Assembly (NCBI RefSeq): GCF_026229185.1 | Contig: NZ_JAGGJA010000004.1 | Location: 124,001-188,000, forward strand | Length of the DNA: 64,000 nucleotides | Direction of reading: 5' to 3' | Source: Fodinibius salsisoli | GTDB lineage: Bacteria > Bacteroidota > Rhodothermia > Balneolales > Balneolaceae | In this document: positions 43,301 to 52,938 of the stretch, in pieces | Position numbering within the stretch: position 1 is the first letter of the stretch | How the letters are laid out: every line of letters starts with the position of its first letter | Translations under genes and position numbers: made by a program | The notes under the pieces: generated by a model | What the model was told of the DNA's origin: nothing | Databases searched by the model: none | The model's input: the letters and a program-made list of their open reading frames with translations, nothing else

Positions 43301-45110
43301 GAATGTAGCACAGGATAGCTTGTTCCATTTTGATGCCGACTTTAAACAGATCGATATGTGGGTTATACCGCTTATCGTAGATGATATTTTTCAACAGATG
43401 GAGGGGCAGGCCGTCGGGAACGGCTACATTAGCGGTAATTTTGAGGATATCGATTTTCACGCCGATTTTGACGCCCAAAGTGTATTTATCAAACCCCGAT
43501 TCCTAAACACTAACTTTTTCGTGAATGGACCGGTGTCGGTGGATCGGGATGAGGGAGTCACATTTGACTCACTCTCCGTCATGGATACCAAAGGAGGCAC
43601 GGGTACTTTCTGGGGCAATGTGGATTTTAACGATTTCAAACCCATTAAAGAGATTGACCTGAGCCTTGCAATGAATAACTTGCAGTTTATGAATAGTACA
43701 ATGGACCCGGATGTACCTTTCTTCGGGAATATCTCGGGCACCGGATCGATCAGGATGAGCGGCACGAACCGGGACCTTTACATGCGGACGGAGCAACCGG
43801 TCGAGGTATCCAACAATTCAAGAGTCTCCATTCCATTGCTGGATGAAACCGAGCTCAACGAAACGGGCCAGTTTATCCAGTTTGTTGATTCTTTTGATGA
43901 GCGCAAGAAAACAACGACCCAATCGCCCGAAAATATAGGCGGCAATGCAGGGGAGGAGGAACTTCAGGACCAGATTCAGGATATGACATTCAGCGAGCGC
44001 TTCGACCTGGACCTGCGTTTTACTACTGATGATAACATCGCTGTTAACCTTATTTTTGATCCCGTTACGGGCGAAGTGTTAAATGCACGAGGGGCTGGCC
44101 AGATGCGCATCACAATGCAGAACCAAGAGGTGCAGATGTTTGGTCAGTATCGTATCAATAGCGGGACCTACCAATTTGTGACCGGAGAAATTATTAGCCG
44201 TCGGCTGGAACTTCAGCCCGGTGGAACCATCGTCTGGGAAGGGCCGGCCGATAATGCCCGCCTCGATATTAGTGCCATTTACCACGCACGTCCCAATATT
44301 GCTACACTGACTGCAGAGGGCGCCATCGAATCTCAGGATCGACAAAGCAGTCAACAAGTACCGGTAGATTTAATTGTGGATATTACCGGAACCCTGAATA
44401 GTGTTGGAAACAGTTATTATTTCCAGTTGCCCAGCTCGCTGGATCTTTCTTCAAGCTCAACCCTGTCATATACGATCAACCAAATTAATCGTGATGAACA
44501 GCAAAAGTTGTTGCAGGCAACCAGTATCTTATTCACCGGGCAATTCATCCCTACACAGGGAGCGGGCAGTGGCACAGCCTCGCTTAGCCAGAATTTGACG
44601 AGAGGTTCAACGGTTCTCAACCCTCTACTCTCAAATCAGGTGATTAGCCCACTACTTTCCAGTCAGATCAATGCATTGCTGAACAGTGATGTAAGCCGCC
44701 TGGACATTGATTTTAACCTAAATGCTTATAATGAAGTTGATTTAGGAATTGCATTGCGTTTGTACAACGACCGCCTCATCTTAAGACGTGAGGGACAAAT
44801 TACCGGAGGAAGCTCTCAAGCCACTCTGGGCGATAGAATTGGAGATCTGAATGCCACCTATCGTATCAGCCGGAGACTTTCGCTAACGGCTTTCCACCGA
44901 CAGAACCAGGTTTTGAGTAATTTTGGAGCACAACAGGCCGGTGATGTTACACCCAGGGTTGATGGGGTAGGCCTCGAGGCACAGCTTCAGTTTAATACCT
45001 GGCAGGAATTATGGAATAAAATTATGGGCACTTCGCCTGCAGCCGCTGCTCGGAAAGAAGAGGAAGAAAACAACGAAGAAAACTTGGCCGAAGAGCCCGA
45101 AAAGAAGTAA
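40395..45110 (+). CDS. tamB: TamB-like translocation/assembly module protein (AsmA-like, DUF490)
   Basis: This 1571-residue protein starts at GTG 40395. It has a single N-terminal membrane anchor (YLWGTVLIILLVVLIGIGGAVGLLQ), then an AsmA-like part and a very long run of beta-strand repeats forming the periplasmic taco-shaped tube. The C-terminal DUF490 domain spans ~1200-1530 (SERFDLDLRFTTDDNIAVNLIFDPVTGEVLNARGAGQMRITMQNQEVQMFGQYRINSGTYQFV...FQLPSSLDLSSSSTLSYTINQI). It ends in an acidic tail. TamB bridges the inner and outer membranes for lipid transport or outer-membrane protein assembly. Confidence 0.92.
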   Translation: MVLRWLHKSWKYLWGTVLIILLVVLIGIGGAVGLLQLDAVQDYLIDRVESRVAQNYKANLSVGAVDGFVPFNIQLQDVVVTRGDSAKADTVATIAEVENQIDIWSLLQNKVSVSGLVIREAEVWMQKNEAGQLTLLERIPQPADTSNTVEEPWLSNVEILAPRVEVVEGVLHLESPGSGFKALDLPNPVTISSINANFFLEWTEQQRYLDIEGLSAESTGLDISPFSMTGQVYSDQRYLEFNSFYVHFGSSEIILNGEIDGIDIGTPGFIDQFLAARYDLDVEATALYPQEFKDILPATPDVEGPFTVQLRTEGSTDSLWVDEVSLGKGESLFRLNGLFQNLQQQDAFAYRVSIDSVNLRKEDVRPLVDTLKAPRYRALEDLTMKGTANGSLDSIYVDLALHSPLGSLDLQGGSQLKAPHQYTGNMMADSLDVSWLNPTVLDTTSLNFDAQITGSGFNLEQAGSDLNVTFSESLVDRQTFDQLQLNSSLNNKVWTQQYSYRSGEQSINGSGRVDFNREHPPVTLQGQAENINLTEIIGDTSVAETKLNFEYNVETQGITANEIEGRANLDVAPSVIAGDTVEAHQFYADIITLEGQQRSFRLTSSLFDMEVQGQVYPNDIATQYRYWAGYITQRYQNEIRVDSTARAFTALPSLSKNIVLDGNIQAKDINLVKKYLPGFPSVNTDSRATFNVNSNGNRLLLSANVQADSLQYDQWDVKNGNAQLTASFRSDQLLKKSASVDIRANIGQLQSSSVNMDSVGINLALEQDSIRYSQYVGNIGENAHFNLDLNGSLTDSSVVASIQDFYLGNDSYAWRNQDTPALHFKEEKQIAFENFRFANEDEYFQMQGTLSSSREDSLTYMLKNINLARISELVEGRIDFEGILNGNLMTRSLTQQPTVQGQLDVSRLALDDRMVGDVSFDSQYNPSEDRFDTKIEVLTDSAKYKEYLERNDQVQQHFVLDGYFVTPKPNVAQDSLFHFDADFKQIDMWVIPLIVDDIFQQMEGQAVGNGYISGNFEDIDFHADFDAQSVFIKPRFLNTNFFVNGPVSVDRDEGVTFDSLSVMDTKGGTGTFWGNVDFNDFKPIKEIDLSLAMNNLQFMNSTMDPDVPFFGNISGTGSIRMSGTNRDLYMRTEQPVEVSNNSRVSIPLLDETELNETGQFIQFVDSFDERKKTTTQSPENIGGNAGEEELQDQIQDMTFSERFDLDLRFTTDDNIAVNLIFDPVTGEVLNARGAGQMRITMQNQEVQMFGQYRINSGTYQFVTGEIISRRLELQPGGTIVWEGPADNARLDISAIYHARPNIATLTAEGAIESQDRQSSQQVPVDLIVDITGTLNSVGNSYYFQLPSSLDLSSSSTLSYTINQINRDEQQKLLQATSILFTGQFIPTQGAGSGTASLSQNLTRGSTVLNPLLSNQVISPLLSSQINALLNSDVSRLDIDFNLNAYNEVDLGIALRLYNDRLILRREGQITGGSSQATLGDRIGDLNATYRISRRLSLTAFHRQNQVLSNFGAQQAGDVTPRVDGVGLEAQLQFNTWQELWNKIMGTSPAAAARKEEEENNEENLAEEPEKK

Positions 45111-45140
45111 ATAATTGAAATTTTTTAGTAACTATATTTA

Positions 45141-47306
45141 ATGAGTAAAAGTAAAAAAGAAATATTTGAAGAGATTATTCTGGATATTTTACGGAGTAAT
45201 CCCAAGGTACAAATACCATACAACGCATTACAAAACATATTGCAAGTAAATGGAAAAAAAGATAATGATCGGCTCAAGGGAGCTATCAACAGTTTGTTCG
45301 ATCGTAACCTGATTGTTAAACGCAAAGGAGGAGCCATTCAGTTAGCCGCCGACAAGAGCGGAGATAGCGGCAGCAAGAACGTTGTAACGGGCAAAATGGA
45401 TATTAGTCGCCGGGGCACCGGTTATCTTATTACCGACGCCTTTGATGAGGATGTTCGCATCTCATCTAAAAACCTGGGCGTGGCCCTGCAGGATGACATT
45501 GTCAAAGTAGAACTTTTAAAACGAGGCCGCGATAAGCGGCGCGAAGGTAAAACGCTTGAAATTATTGAGCGTGGCCGAAGTATGTATGTGGGCGCGCTCA
45601 AGAAGCAGGGCAAAGATAATTATATTATTGAATCGGACCAGAAGTCGGCTCATATCGACTTTTTTGTATTGCCGGATAATATCGAAGAAGCAACGCCCGG
45701 AGACAAAGTAGCCTTTGAGCTGGTAGATTGGGTTCATCCCAAGTCACTGCCAGAAGCCCGCATCATTGAAGTGCTGGGTAAAGAGGGCAGTAACGAGGCC
45801 AACTTACTTTCTATACTGGCCGAAAACCAGATAAAAGTTGGTTTTCCGGAAGAGGTAGAAGCATACGCCGAGAATATTTCAGAAGAGGTACCGGAAGAAG
45901 AAATTATGCGCCGTCACGACATCCGGGACAAAACGGTGTTTACGATTGATCCTGAAGATGCCAAAGATTTTGATGACGCCATCAGCATTGAAATGCTGGA
46001 TAACGGCCATTATTACCTGGGCGTGCACATTGCGGATGTGACGCATTACATGCCACGGGAGACGACGCTGGATGAAGAGGCCTATAAACGAGGGACCAGC
46101 GTATATTTGGTAGATCGTGTTATTCCTATGCTTCCGGAAAAGCTTAGTAACGGCGTATGTAGCCTGCGCCCCCATGAAGATAAATTGGCATACAGCTGCT
46201 TTATGGAAATAGCTCCCAATGGCACTTTGATAGATCATACGATAGAAGAGACCGTCATTCATTCGGACCATCGCTTTACCTACGAACAGGCCCAGGAGGT
46301 GATCGACGGGGGGCAAAACGAATATAGCATGGAAGTAAATATGGCTGCCAAACTGGCTCATGTGCTACTCGACAAGCGATTTCGGGAGGGGAGCATCAAT
46401 TTTGATACGCCCGAACCTATCTTTGTGCTCGATGATAATGGCAAACCTATTGATGTGAAACTGAAAGAACGACTATTTGCTCATCGCTTGGTTGAAGAAT
46501 GTATGCTGATGGCCAATCGCACAGTAGCAAAGCACGTAAAAATGATGAGGCGCCGATCCAGTAAAAAAACTACAAAAGATCTGTTTCCCTTCTTTTATCG
46601 TATACATGATCAACCGGACCTTGAAAAGCTCAAGAATATTGAGGAAAACGTGCAACCATTTGGTATTAACTTCCATATCGACAGTCCAACCGTAAGCTCC
46701 AAAGCAATTAACATGCTGCTGGAAGAGATTGAGGACACATCGCTGGAGCTTACCGTGAACGATCTTATGCTGCGGGCTATGGCGAAAGCTGAATATAGTC
46801 CCAATAACATTGGTCACTTCGGTTTAGGATTTGAAAATTATGCACACTTTACCAGCCCAATTCGACGTTATCCTGATGTAGTGGTGCACCGACTGCTTAA
46901 GAGTTATGCCGCAGGAAAGCCCGGCTACAGCTACGAAGAGCTCAAAAAAATAGGCTCCCATTGTAGCGAACAGGAACGAGCTGCCATTGATGCTGAACGA
47001 GATTCGGTGAAGCTGAAACAGGTAGAATATTTAAGCCAACATCTGGGAGAAGAATTCCCCGGTGTCATCAGTGGAATCATGAGTAGCGGCATTTTTGTGG
47101 ATTTGAAAGACATCCACTGCGAAGGTATGATTCGTGTTAGCGATTTAGACGATGACTACTATGAATATGATGAGAAACGACATTGCCTGATTGGAAGAAA
47201 TCATGGAAAAAAATACCAGTTAGGGAAAGAAATGCGTGTGAAAGTTGTTAGGACTGATGTAAAGGCCCGACAAATTGACCTTGAACTTGTAGATGACGGG
47301 GAATAA
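45141..47306 (+). CDS. rnr: Ribonuclease R
   Basis: This 721-residue RNase II-family exonuclease has an N-terminal winged-helix-like part, cold-shock domains (~75-230), and the catalytic RNB block RHDIRDKTVFTIDPEDAKDFDDAISIEML (four conserved Asp), followed by HIADVTHYM and FTSPIRRYPDVVVHRLL. The C-terminal S1 domain (~640-720) has FPGVISGIMSSGIFVDLKDIHCEGMIRVSDL. It degrades structured RNA 3' to 5'. It lacks the long basic tail of E. coli RNase R. It follows tamB after 30 bases. Confidence 0.96.
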   Translation: MSKSKKEIFEEIILDILRSNPKVQIPYNALQNILQVNGKKDNDRLKGAINSLFDRNLIVKRKGGAIQLAADKSGDSGSKNVVTGKMDISRRGTGYLITDAFDEDVRISSKNLGVALQDDIVKVELLKRGRDKRREGKTLEIIERGRSMYVGALKKQGKDNYIIESDQKSAHIDFFVLPDNIEEATPGDKVAFELVDWVHPKSLPEARIIEVLGKEGSNEANLLSILAENQIKVGFPEEVEAYAENISEEVPEEEIMRRHDIRDKTVFTIDPEDAKDFDDAISIEMLDNGHYYLGVHIADVTHYMPRETTLDEEAYKRGTSVYLVDRVIPMLPEKLSNGVCSLRPHEDKLAYSCFMEIAPNGTLIDHTIEETVIHSDHRFTYEQAQEVIDGGQNEYSMEVNMAAKLAHVLLDKRFREGSINFDTPEPIFVLDDNGKPIDVKLKERLFAHRLVEECMLMANRTVAKHVKMMRRRSSKKTTKDLFPFFYRIHDQPDLEKLKNIEENVQPFGINFHIDSPTVSSKAINMLLEEIEDTSLELTVNDLMLRAMAKAEYSPNNIGHFGLGFENYAHFTSPIRRYPDVVVHRLLKSYAAGKPGYSYEELKKIGSHCSEQERAAIDAERDSVKLKQVEYLSQHLGEEFPGVISGIMSSGIFVDLKDIHCEGMIRVSDLDDDYYEYDEKRHCLIGRNHGKKYQLGKEMRVKVVRTDVKARQIDLELVDDGE

Positions 47307-47338
47307 TTTAATTTTTTGGTAAAAAGAGGACATTCATT

Positions 47339-50300
47339 ATGGATAAATCACAATCTGTACGCAGGTTATTCGCAGGGCTCTTTTTGATAGCACTTATTGC
47401 GGGTTTGGCTGGAGAGGTCAACGCCCAATATTTTTCGTTCGGCAAAAACAGAGTCCAGTATGATAACTTTGACTGGAGATATATACAGTCAGAGCATTTT
47501 GATGTGTACTATTACACCTCTCAAAACTATGACCTGGCCAATTTTACGGCTACCTCTTTAGAGGCTGCACTTCAGCAGCTTCATGAAGATTTTGATCATC
47601 AGATTGCCGATCGTATCCAGGTGATCATCTACGATTCCCATAATGATTTCTCCCAAACCAACGTGGTGCCTCTGCCTGTTGATGCTGAAGGAATTGGTGG
47701 AGTTACGGATGCCTATAAAAATCGTATCACCATGCCGTTTAATGGTAACTTTACAGAATTCCGGAGCACACTTCACCACGAGCTGGAACATGCCGTAATC
47801 AACGATATGTTTTACGGAGGGACGGTCCAGTCGCGCCTTAGTGGGAACGCGCTGCAAATCCCCCTCTGGTTTAACGAGGGAATGGCTGAATTTACCTCCA
47901 TCGGATGGGATACCAACACGGATATGTGGATTCGGGACGCCATAATTAATGACTATTTACCGCCGATTCCACGATTGGGAGGTTATTTCGCTTATCGCGG
48001 AGGACAGTCGGTCTGGAACTTCATTGCTGAAGAATACGGACGCCAGAAAATTACCGAGATTATCCAGACGATGAAAAATCAGCGGAGTGTGGAACGCGCT
48101 TTTACCCGTACCACGGGCTACACGGTTGAAGAGTTATCCGAACAGTGGCGCGACTTTTATCGCAAACGATATCTGCCGGAAGTCGCAAATAGGGAAAATA
48201 TTGACGACTTTGGTGAATTAATAACCGAGCGAGGCAAATTCGGTACCTACAATACCAGCCCGGCCGTATCTCCACAAGGAGATAAAATTGCGATGATCAC
48301 CAACGAGCGTGGCTATTTTGATGTAGTGGTTATCAGCGCGCTGACGGGTGAAAAGTTAAAAACTGTTATTAAGGGAGAAGATGACCTTAATTTTGAGGAA
48401 CTGAATATTTTAAACCCGAATTTAACCTGGTCGCCGGACGGTCAGAAAATTGCTCTTTCGGCAAAATCAAAAGGGGACGATAATCTGGCCATTGTCGATT
48501 ATAATACCGGTAAAGTACAGATGATAAAGTTTCCCAAGCTGGATGCCATCGGCTCTGTTTCATGGTCGCCGGACGGCGATAAAATTGCCTTTGATGGAAA
48601 TATCGGGCCGTTTCAGGATATTTATGTTTACAACTTGCAAACACAGGATTTCAACAATGTGACAAACGATGTAATCTCTGATTATCAGCCAGCCTGGGGC
48701 AGTGATTCAGAAACGCTCTATTTTGTATCGAGCAGGGGAGATGAAGTAAGCTTGAACAACGTCAAAAATACGGCTCGTCTTTTAATAGATGATGACCTGT
48801 ATAGCACCGATATTTATGCCGTTACTATTGGTTCTTCTCGGGCGCAGCGGCTAACGAAGACTCCCAAGTGGAATGAAAAGCAGCCGGTAACAACCCAGGA
48901 TGGAAAACTCTTTTTTATTTCCGATGAAAACGGTATTCCAAATGTATATCAGATGAATTTAAGTGATCGGACTACAGCCGCATTGACGGATCTGCAGACC
49001 GGTATTCAGCAAATGTCCGTTAGCGCTGATGGCAGCCGTCTGGCGGTAAATACCGTTAATGAGGGGGCGTTGGATATCTACATGGTTCGCTCACCGCTGT
49101 CTCGAAAAAAAGATCAGCCTCTTGAACCCAACCAGTGGGCTCAACGCCGTGCCCAGGAAACGGAAGCCGAACGTGTGCCGGCCACCATGTATGTGCGTCA
49201 GATGCTTACCACTTCAGCCCTTGATTCAACCAGTCTTTCAGAAGCTGTTGCCGACCAAGTAGTCCAGCGAGAGCCCAAAGAAGCTATTGTCGATACGGTA
49301 AGTGCTACAGAATCCAATACTTCAATGGATGATCAAATAGCTGATGCACAGGCAGATACTTCAGATGAAGAGGGCACCAATTCTGATAATATCGATTTCC
49401 GTAACTATGTATTCGACTCTTCCGTCGAAGATGACTCTGTTTTTGCAGCCAAATACCTCGATAAGTCAAAGTTTGATCTGGAAGGCAACCGCACGAACGA
49501 TGGCCGCTATGTTCCCAAGGATTACCGGCTCAAATTTACCACCGACCTAGTGTATGCCGGCGGTAGCTTTTCAACTTATTATGGCACCTATGGGTTGACT
49601 CAAATCGTATTCAGTGACTTGTTGGGGAATCACCAGATCTCCTTTGGAAGTAACCTGAACTTTGACCTGCGTAACAGCAGCTACTTCTTACAGTATGCCT
49701 ACCTGGAGAACCGAACCAACTGGCTGTTTAATTTTTTCCATAACTCCAGCAGCTACCAGGATTTCTCTGGGCAACTCTATCGCTTCCGTTCGTACGGTGG
49801 CGCTATTAACCTGCAGTATCCTATCGACAAGTTTCGGCGTGTGGATGTAGGACTTTCAGCTATTGGATTAGCGCAGGATTACTCTGTAGCATTTTCTGAT
49901 CGGACTGAAAATGAGACCTCCAGCTTTTTGTATCCGCAGATAACCTATACCAGTGACCGAACGTTACAGGGATATATAACTCCAGTTTCCGGCTCTCGGT
50001 ATTCGATAAGCCTCACAGCCAGTCCGCCTATAACATCAGCGACACCGCAATTCGCATCGGTGCTGGCTGATTATCGCAAATACTTTAATTTAGGTGCAAA
50101 CGGTCGCTACTCAGTTGCTCTGCGTGGATCGGGGGCGGCGTCTTATGGGCGAGATTCACAAACCTACTTTATGGGGGGCATGCTGGGCTGGATTAACCAG
50201 AAATGGGCGGGTAATTCTCTTCCATTGGATCGGTTAGGTGATACTTTCTTTACTACACCAGCCATCCCGCTACGGGGACATCCGTACAATACCATGTATG

Positions 50301-50716
50301 GAGATAAATTTAGCTTGGTGAATGCCGAATTTCGATTCCCGCTTTTTGCAGCAATCTTACCCGGGCCTATCCCTATTTTGCCGCTATATAATTTAACCGG
50401 GGTCGCATTCTTTGACGCCGGTATGGCGTGGGGACAAGATGTGTTGTTTCAAGGAAGTCAAAGCAATCAGTCCATCGTATTAAATGACAGTGAGCTTGAT
50501 TTCAGAGTGAGTCAACCTGTAGAACGGACTTTCCAGACCGACGGAGGAACAGCTTCTATTGAAGTTAAAGATGGAGATATCCTGATGGGGGCCGGTTTTG
50601 GCCTGCGTACTATCCTGTTTGGATTTCCACTGCGATATGATGTAGGTTGGCCTTACTATCGTGATGGCTTCGAAGGAGATCCAATTCACTATATTTCTAT
50701 CGGAATTGATTTCTAA
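47339..50716 (+). CDS. Secreted fusion: gluzincin-type metalloprotease domain, TolB-like beta-propeller and outer-membrane beta-barrel
   Basis: This 1125-residue protein has a signal peptide ending EVNAQ. Residues ~35-280 hold a peptidase-MA-like domain with H147-E-L-E-H151 and a downstream NEGMAEF (Glu180/Glu184), the expected third zinc ligand. Residues ~290-600 contain PD40/WD40-like repeats (SPDGQKIALSAKSKG, SWSPDGDKIAFDGN), then a linker rich in Asp/Ser/Thr. The C-terminal ~380 residues are barrel strands with the Omp85/D15-like end RYDVGWPYYRDGFEGDPIHYISIGIDF. It probably sits in the outer membrane with the enzyme domain in the periplasm or outside. A substrate cannot be assigned. Confidence 0.82.
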   Translation: MDKSQSVRRLFAGLFLIALIAGLAGEVNAQYFSFGKNRVQYDNFDWRYIQSEHFDVYYYTSQNYDLANFTATSLEAALQQLHEDFDHQIADRIQVIIYDSHNDFSQTNVVPLPVDAEGIGGVTDAYKNRITMPFNGNFTEFRSTLHHELEHAVINDMFYGGTVQSRLSGNALQIPLWFNEGMAEFTSIGWDTNTDMWIRDAIINDYLPPIPRLGGYFAYRGGQSVWNFIAEEYGRQKITEIIQTMKNQRSVERAFTRTTGYTVEELSEQWRDFYRKRYLPEVANRENIDDFGELITERGKFGTYNTSPAVSPQGDKIAMITNERGYFDVVVISALTGEKLKTVIKGEDDLNFEELNILNPNLTWSPDGQKIALSAKSKGDDNLAIVDYNTGKVQMIKFPKLDAIGSVSWSPDGDKIAFDGNIGPFQDIYVYNLQTQDFNNVTNDVISDYQPAWGSDSETLYFVSSRGDEVSLNNVKNTARLLIDDDLYSTDIYAVTIGSSRAQRLTKTPKWNEKQPVTTQDGKLFFISDENGIPNVYQMNLSDRTTAALTDLQTGIQQMSVSADGSRLAVNTVNEGALDIYMVRSPLSRKKDQPLEPNQWAQRRAQETEAERVPATMYVRQMLTTSALDSTSLSEAVADQVVQREPKEAIVDTVSATESNTSMDDQIADAQADTSDEEGTNSDNIDFRNYVFDSSVEDDSVFAAKYLDKSKFDLEGNRTNDGRYVPKDYRLKFTTDLVYAGGSFSTYYGTYGLTQIVFSDLLGNHQISFGSNLNFDLRNSSYFLQYAYLENRTNWLFNFFHNSSSYQDFSGQLYRFRSYGGAINLQYPIDKFRRVDVGLSAIGLAQDYSVAFSDRTENETSSFLYPQITYTSDRTLQGYITPVSGSRYSISLTASPPITSATPQFASVLADYRKYFNLGANGRYSVALRGSGAASYGRDSQTYFMGGMLGWINQKWAGNSLPLDRLGDTFFTTPAIPLRGHPYNTMYGDKFSLVNAEFRFPLFAAILPGPIPILPLYNLTGVAFFDAGMAWGQDVLFQGSQSNQSIVLNDSELDFRVSQPVERTFQTDGGTASIEVKDGDILMGAGFGLRTILFGFPLRYDVGWPYYRDGFEGDPIHYISIGIDF

Positions 50717-50750
50717 AACAAAATTTAGCTTAGTATAGAATTTATTATTT

Positions 50751-50784
50751 CCCCGGTACTTTTAAAGTGCCGGGGATTTTGTTT
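50751..50784 (+). terminator. Rho-independent terminator after the metalloprotease-barrel gene
   Basis: CCCCGGTACT (50751-50760) pairs with AGTGCCGGGG (50766-50775; one G-U pair) around a 5-base loop, then ATTTTGTTT. It lies between convergent genes; the T tract is only on the plus side. Confidence 0.88.
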
Positions 50785-50819
50785 GCTATATATAGCAATT
50801 CCATTTGTAATCGTCCCGG

Positions 50820-52181
50820 CTATGGTTTCAAAGCGCGATGAACTTTGAGCAATCTGTCAAAGTTTTGGTCTGGATCTTTAAAATAGACGAACGTTAAGTA
50901 TTCCTGCTGTCTGGTGAAAAAGTTTGGATCAAGGTTGAGGATTTTGATCGAACTTTCCTGCTCCAAAACATATATATAGCCATATTTCCCCTGTTTAATA
51001 AGGGCTTTGCCTTCCCAAAGTCTATTATCAGGGTTAAACTGCATTTTGTTGAAATCAGAGAGCATCCAGTTGTTAAAATCGCCTATGATATAGATATCAT
51101 CTGTGGGTGCGATCTCCCGACTCGTTTCCAGAGAAAAATGCACCATTGCATATCGGCTGCTTCTATTATGTAATGCAAAGCCAATGTCTTCGCCAGGTAA
51201 TAATGGAGGCTTAGTGCTTAGACCTTGAACATCTCTGCGCAGGGTAACGGTTGGAGGTATCGTCTCGGGTTGAAACTCCAATACCTGGCGGCCATCCAGA
51301 GTAAAACTTTCTAGGTTAAGGAGCTGAAAGGGATAATCTGATACAAAGGTATTATCACGGTTGAGTTCTGCGGTTAACTGTCCCGGAGTTGAGGTATTTA
51401 AGAAGTCGGCAGCTCTCATGCGCCCCCAAAATTGATTTTGTACATAAGAGACAGACAAATCGAACTGTGGAAATTCTACCATTGAAGGGTAGCGGTAGGT
51501 GCTGAAGAGCTGGTTAATTGAGCGACCATCGCTGCGTTGAGCAAAAAGAGTCTCTGCTCTTGTTTGGAGCGCCCCCTTATTTTCACTTATAAAAAAAGGC
51601 ATTGAAAATAGAAGCTGATCGTCCCGGTAACTATAAACTTCAATTAGGTAGTTACCACTTACTATGGGGCGTAAATTATCGTTGGGAAAGTGGTATTCTA
51701 CATGCTGGTACGTGGGGTCATTGGCCGTACTTTGTTGTGATTTTTGGATGTAGGTCTGGAAAAAGCTGTCCATGTAGGTGGAGATAGGGATACTGCTTTC
51801 TTTCCAGTCACGGCTCCGATGGGAGATTTCAATGCGGAATTGTCGACTTTGTTGGCTTAAATAATCAAAGGAGAGGGTGAGCTGGTTATTGCTGCCAAGG
51901 GTAATGATTGGGGGCTTTCCTGGTTGTTCTTTGGGATAAAGTTGGATGGCCTGAATCTCTCTGGGAGGCGATTTCTGTTCAGCTAATGCAAATGGCAGCT
52001 GACTATAGAGACTACTTTGCCCCTGGGGAGATCCGGAGGTAGATTCGAGAGAGGAACAGCTGGCTAAACAGACCAGTAACATAGATAGCCAAAAGATATT
52101 ATCCAGGATACGAACCTTTAAAGACAAAATGAGCAGGTCCCTCGAGTTTGAGGTTAGAATATGTCTTTGTCTGCGGATCAA
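50820..52181 (-). CDS. DUF5103-family secreted lipoprotein
   Basis: The frame opens at ATG 52181 (453 residues), but that start would lie 83 bases inside dapF. The real start may be a TTG or CTG near the dapF stop, as the lipoprotein signal ILDNIFWLSMLLVCLASCSS begins there and the nearest ATG leaves only eight residues before the Cys. The body is beta-rich: IQAIQLYPKEQPGKPPIITLGSNNQLTLSFDYL, and late CBM48-like GDFNNWMLSDFNKMQFNPDNRLWEGKALIKQGKYGYIYV. This matches what I know of DUF5103, a Bacteroidota-restricted family of unknown function. Last gene of the ccmB-holB-dapF run. Confidence 0.82.
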   Translation of the reverse strand: MIRRQRHILTSNSRDLLILSLKVRILDNIFWLSMLLVCLASCSSLESTSGSPQGQSSLYSQLPFALAEQKSPPREIQAIQLYPKEQPGKPPIITLGSNNQLTLSFDYLSQQSRQFRIEISHRSRDWKESSIPISTYMDSFFQTYIQKSQQSTANDPTYQHVEYHFPNDNLRPIVSGNYLIEVYSYRDDQLLFSMPFFISENKGALQTRAETLFAQRSDGRSINQLFSTYRYPSMVEFPQFDLSVSYVQNQFWGRMRAADFLNTSTPGQLTAELNRDNTFVSDYPFQLLNLESFTLDGRQVLEFQPETIPPTVTLRRDVQGLSTKPPLLPGEDIGFALHNRSSRYAMVHFSLETSREIAPTDDIYIIGDFNNWMLSDFNKMQFNPDNRLWEGKALIKQGKYGYIYVLEQESSIKILNLDPNFFTRQQEYLTFVYFKDPDQNFDRLLKVHRALKP

Positions 52182-52938
52182 AAGAAAAGTCGACCTGGAG
52201 TTTGCCTCCTTTCGTCAAAACATCAAAAGAATAGTCGGTGTCCATTTCGTTTTGCCAGTAATGCCAGGCCAGGGCAGAAGCAATGGCCCCGGTTCCACAG
52301 GCAAGGGTTAAATCCTCAACGCCCCGTTCGTACGTCTGGAGCTGAACGGTCGTTTCATCTTTACCATTGATAAAATTCACGTTAGTCCCCTTGGGCTCAA
52401 AATGGGAGTGATAGCGGAGCTCAGATCCTTGCTCACATAGCCGATCTTCCTTCTCCAGATGTTCGGCATCACTCTGGAGAACAATATGCTCGGTACCCGT
52501 GTGGAGAACCAAAATCTGTTGCCCTTCGATGGTTACTTCCTCAATTGAGGTTTTGACGGGAAATGAGATTTGGACACTGTTTTTATCCTGGATGCTGGCT
52601 TCATACAATACATCATGAACATTGAAGATATGTTCTCGGGGAAAGCCAGCTTCATGCGCAAAGAGTGATAAACAGCGTGCCCCGTTGCCGCACATGCCGG
52701 CATCGCTGCCGTCGGCATTACGATAAAACATGGTGTAATCGGCCTGATTATGCTCGGCAGGCAATAGAACCAGAAGTCCATCGGCACCGATACCAAATCG
52801 GCGATCACAAAGGTTGGGGGTTTTAGCAATCAACTCTTGCTTGCTAAAGTGTCCTTTACGGTTATCAATGACCACAAAGTCGTTGCCGGCTCCCTGCATT
52901 TTAGTAAATGGGATGTTGGTCTTGTTATCCATAATCAT
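52099..52938 (-). CDS. dapF: Diaminopimelate epimerase
   Basis: This 279-residue protein has FTKMQGAGNDFVVIDN, the first catalytic Cys in AGMCGNGARCLSLFAHE and the second in LTLACGTGAIASALAWH. It interconverts LL- and meso-diaminopimelate for peptidoglycan and lysine. The ATG overlaps the holB TGA (ATGA), so translation is coupled. The 3' end overlaps the DUF5103 frame. Confidence 0.96.
   Translation of the reverse strand: MIMDNKTNIPFTKMQGAGNDFVVIDNRKGHFSKQELIAKTPNLCDRRFGIGADGLLVLLPAEHNQADYTMFYRNADGSDAGMCGNGARCLSLFAHEAGFPREHIFNVHDVLYEASIQDKNSVQISFPVKTSIEEVTIEGQQILVLHTGTEHIVLQSDAEHLEKEDRLCEQGSELRYHSHFEPKGTNVNFINGKDETTVQLQTYERGVEDLTLACGTGAIASALAWHYWQNEMDTDYSFDVLTKGGKLQVDFSFDPQTKTYSNLKLEGPAHFVFKGSYPG

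Noticed and set aside
42301-43478. Long antisense ORFs within tamB
   Set aside because: They lie wholly inside a strong coding gene and lack ribosome sites or family features.
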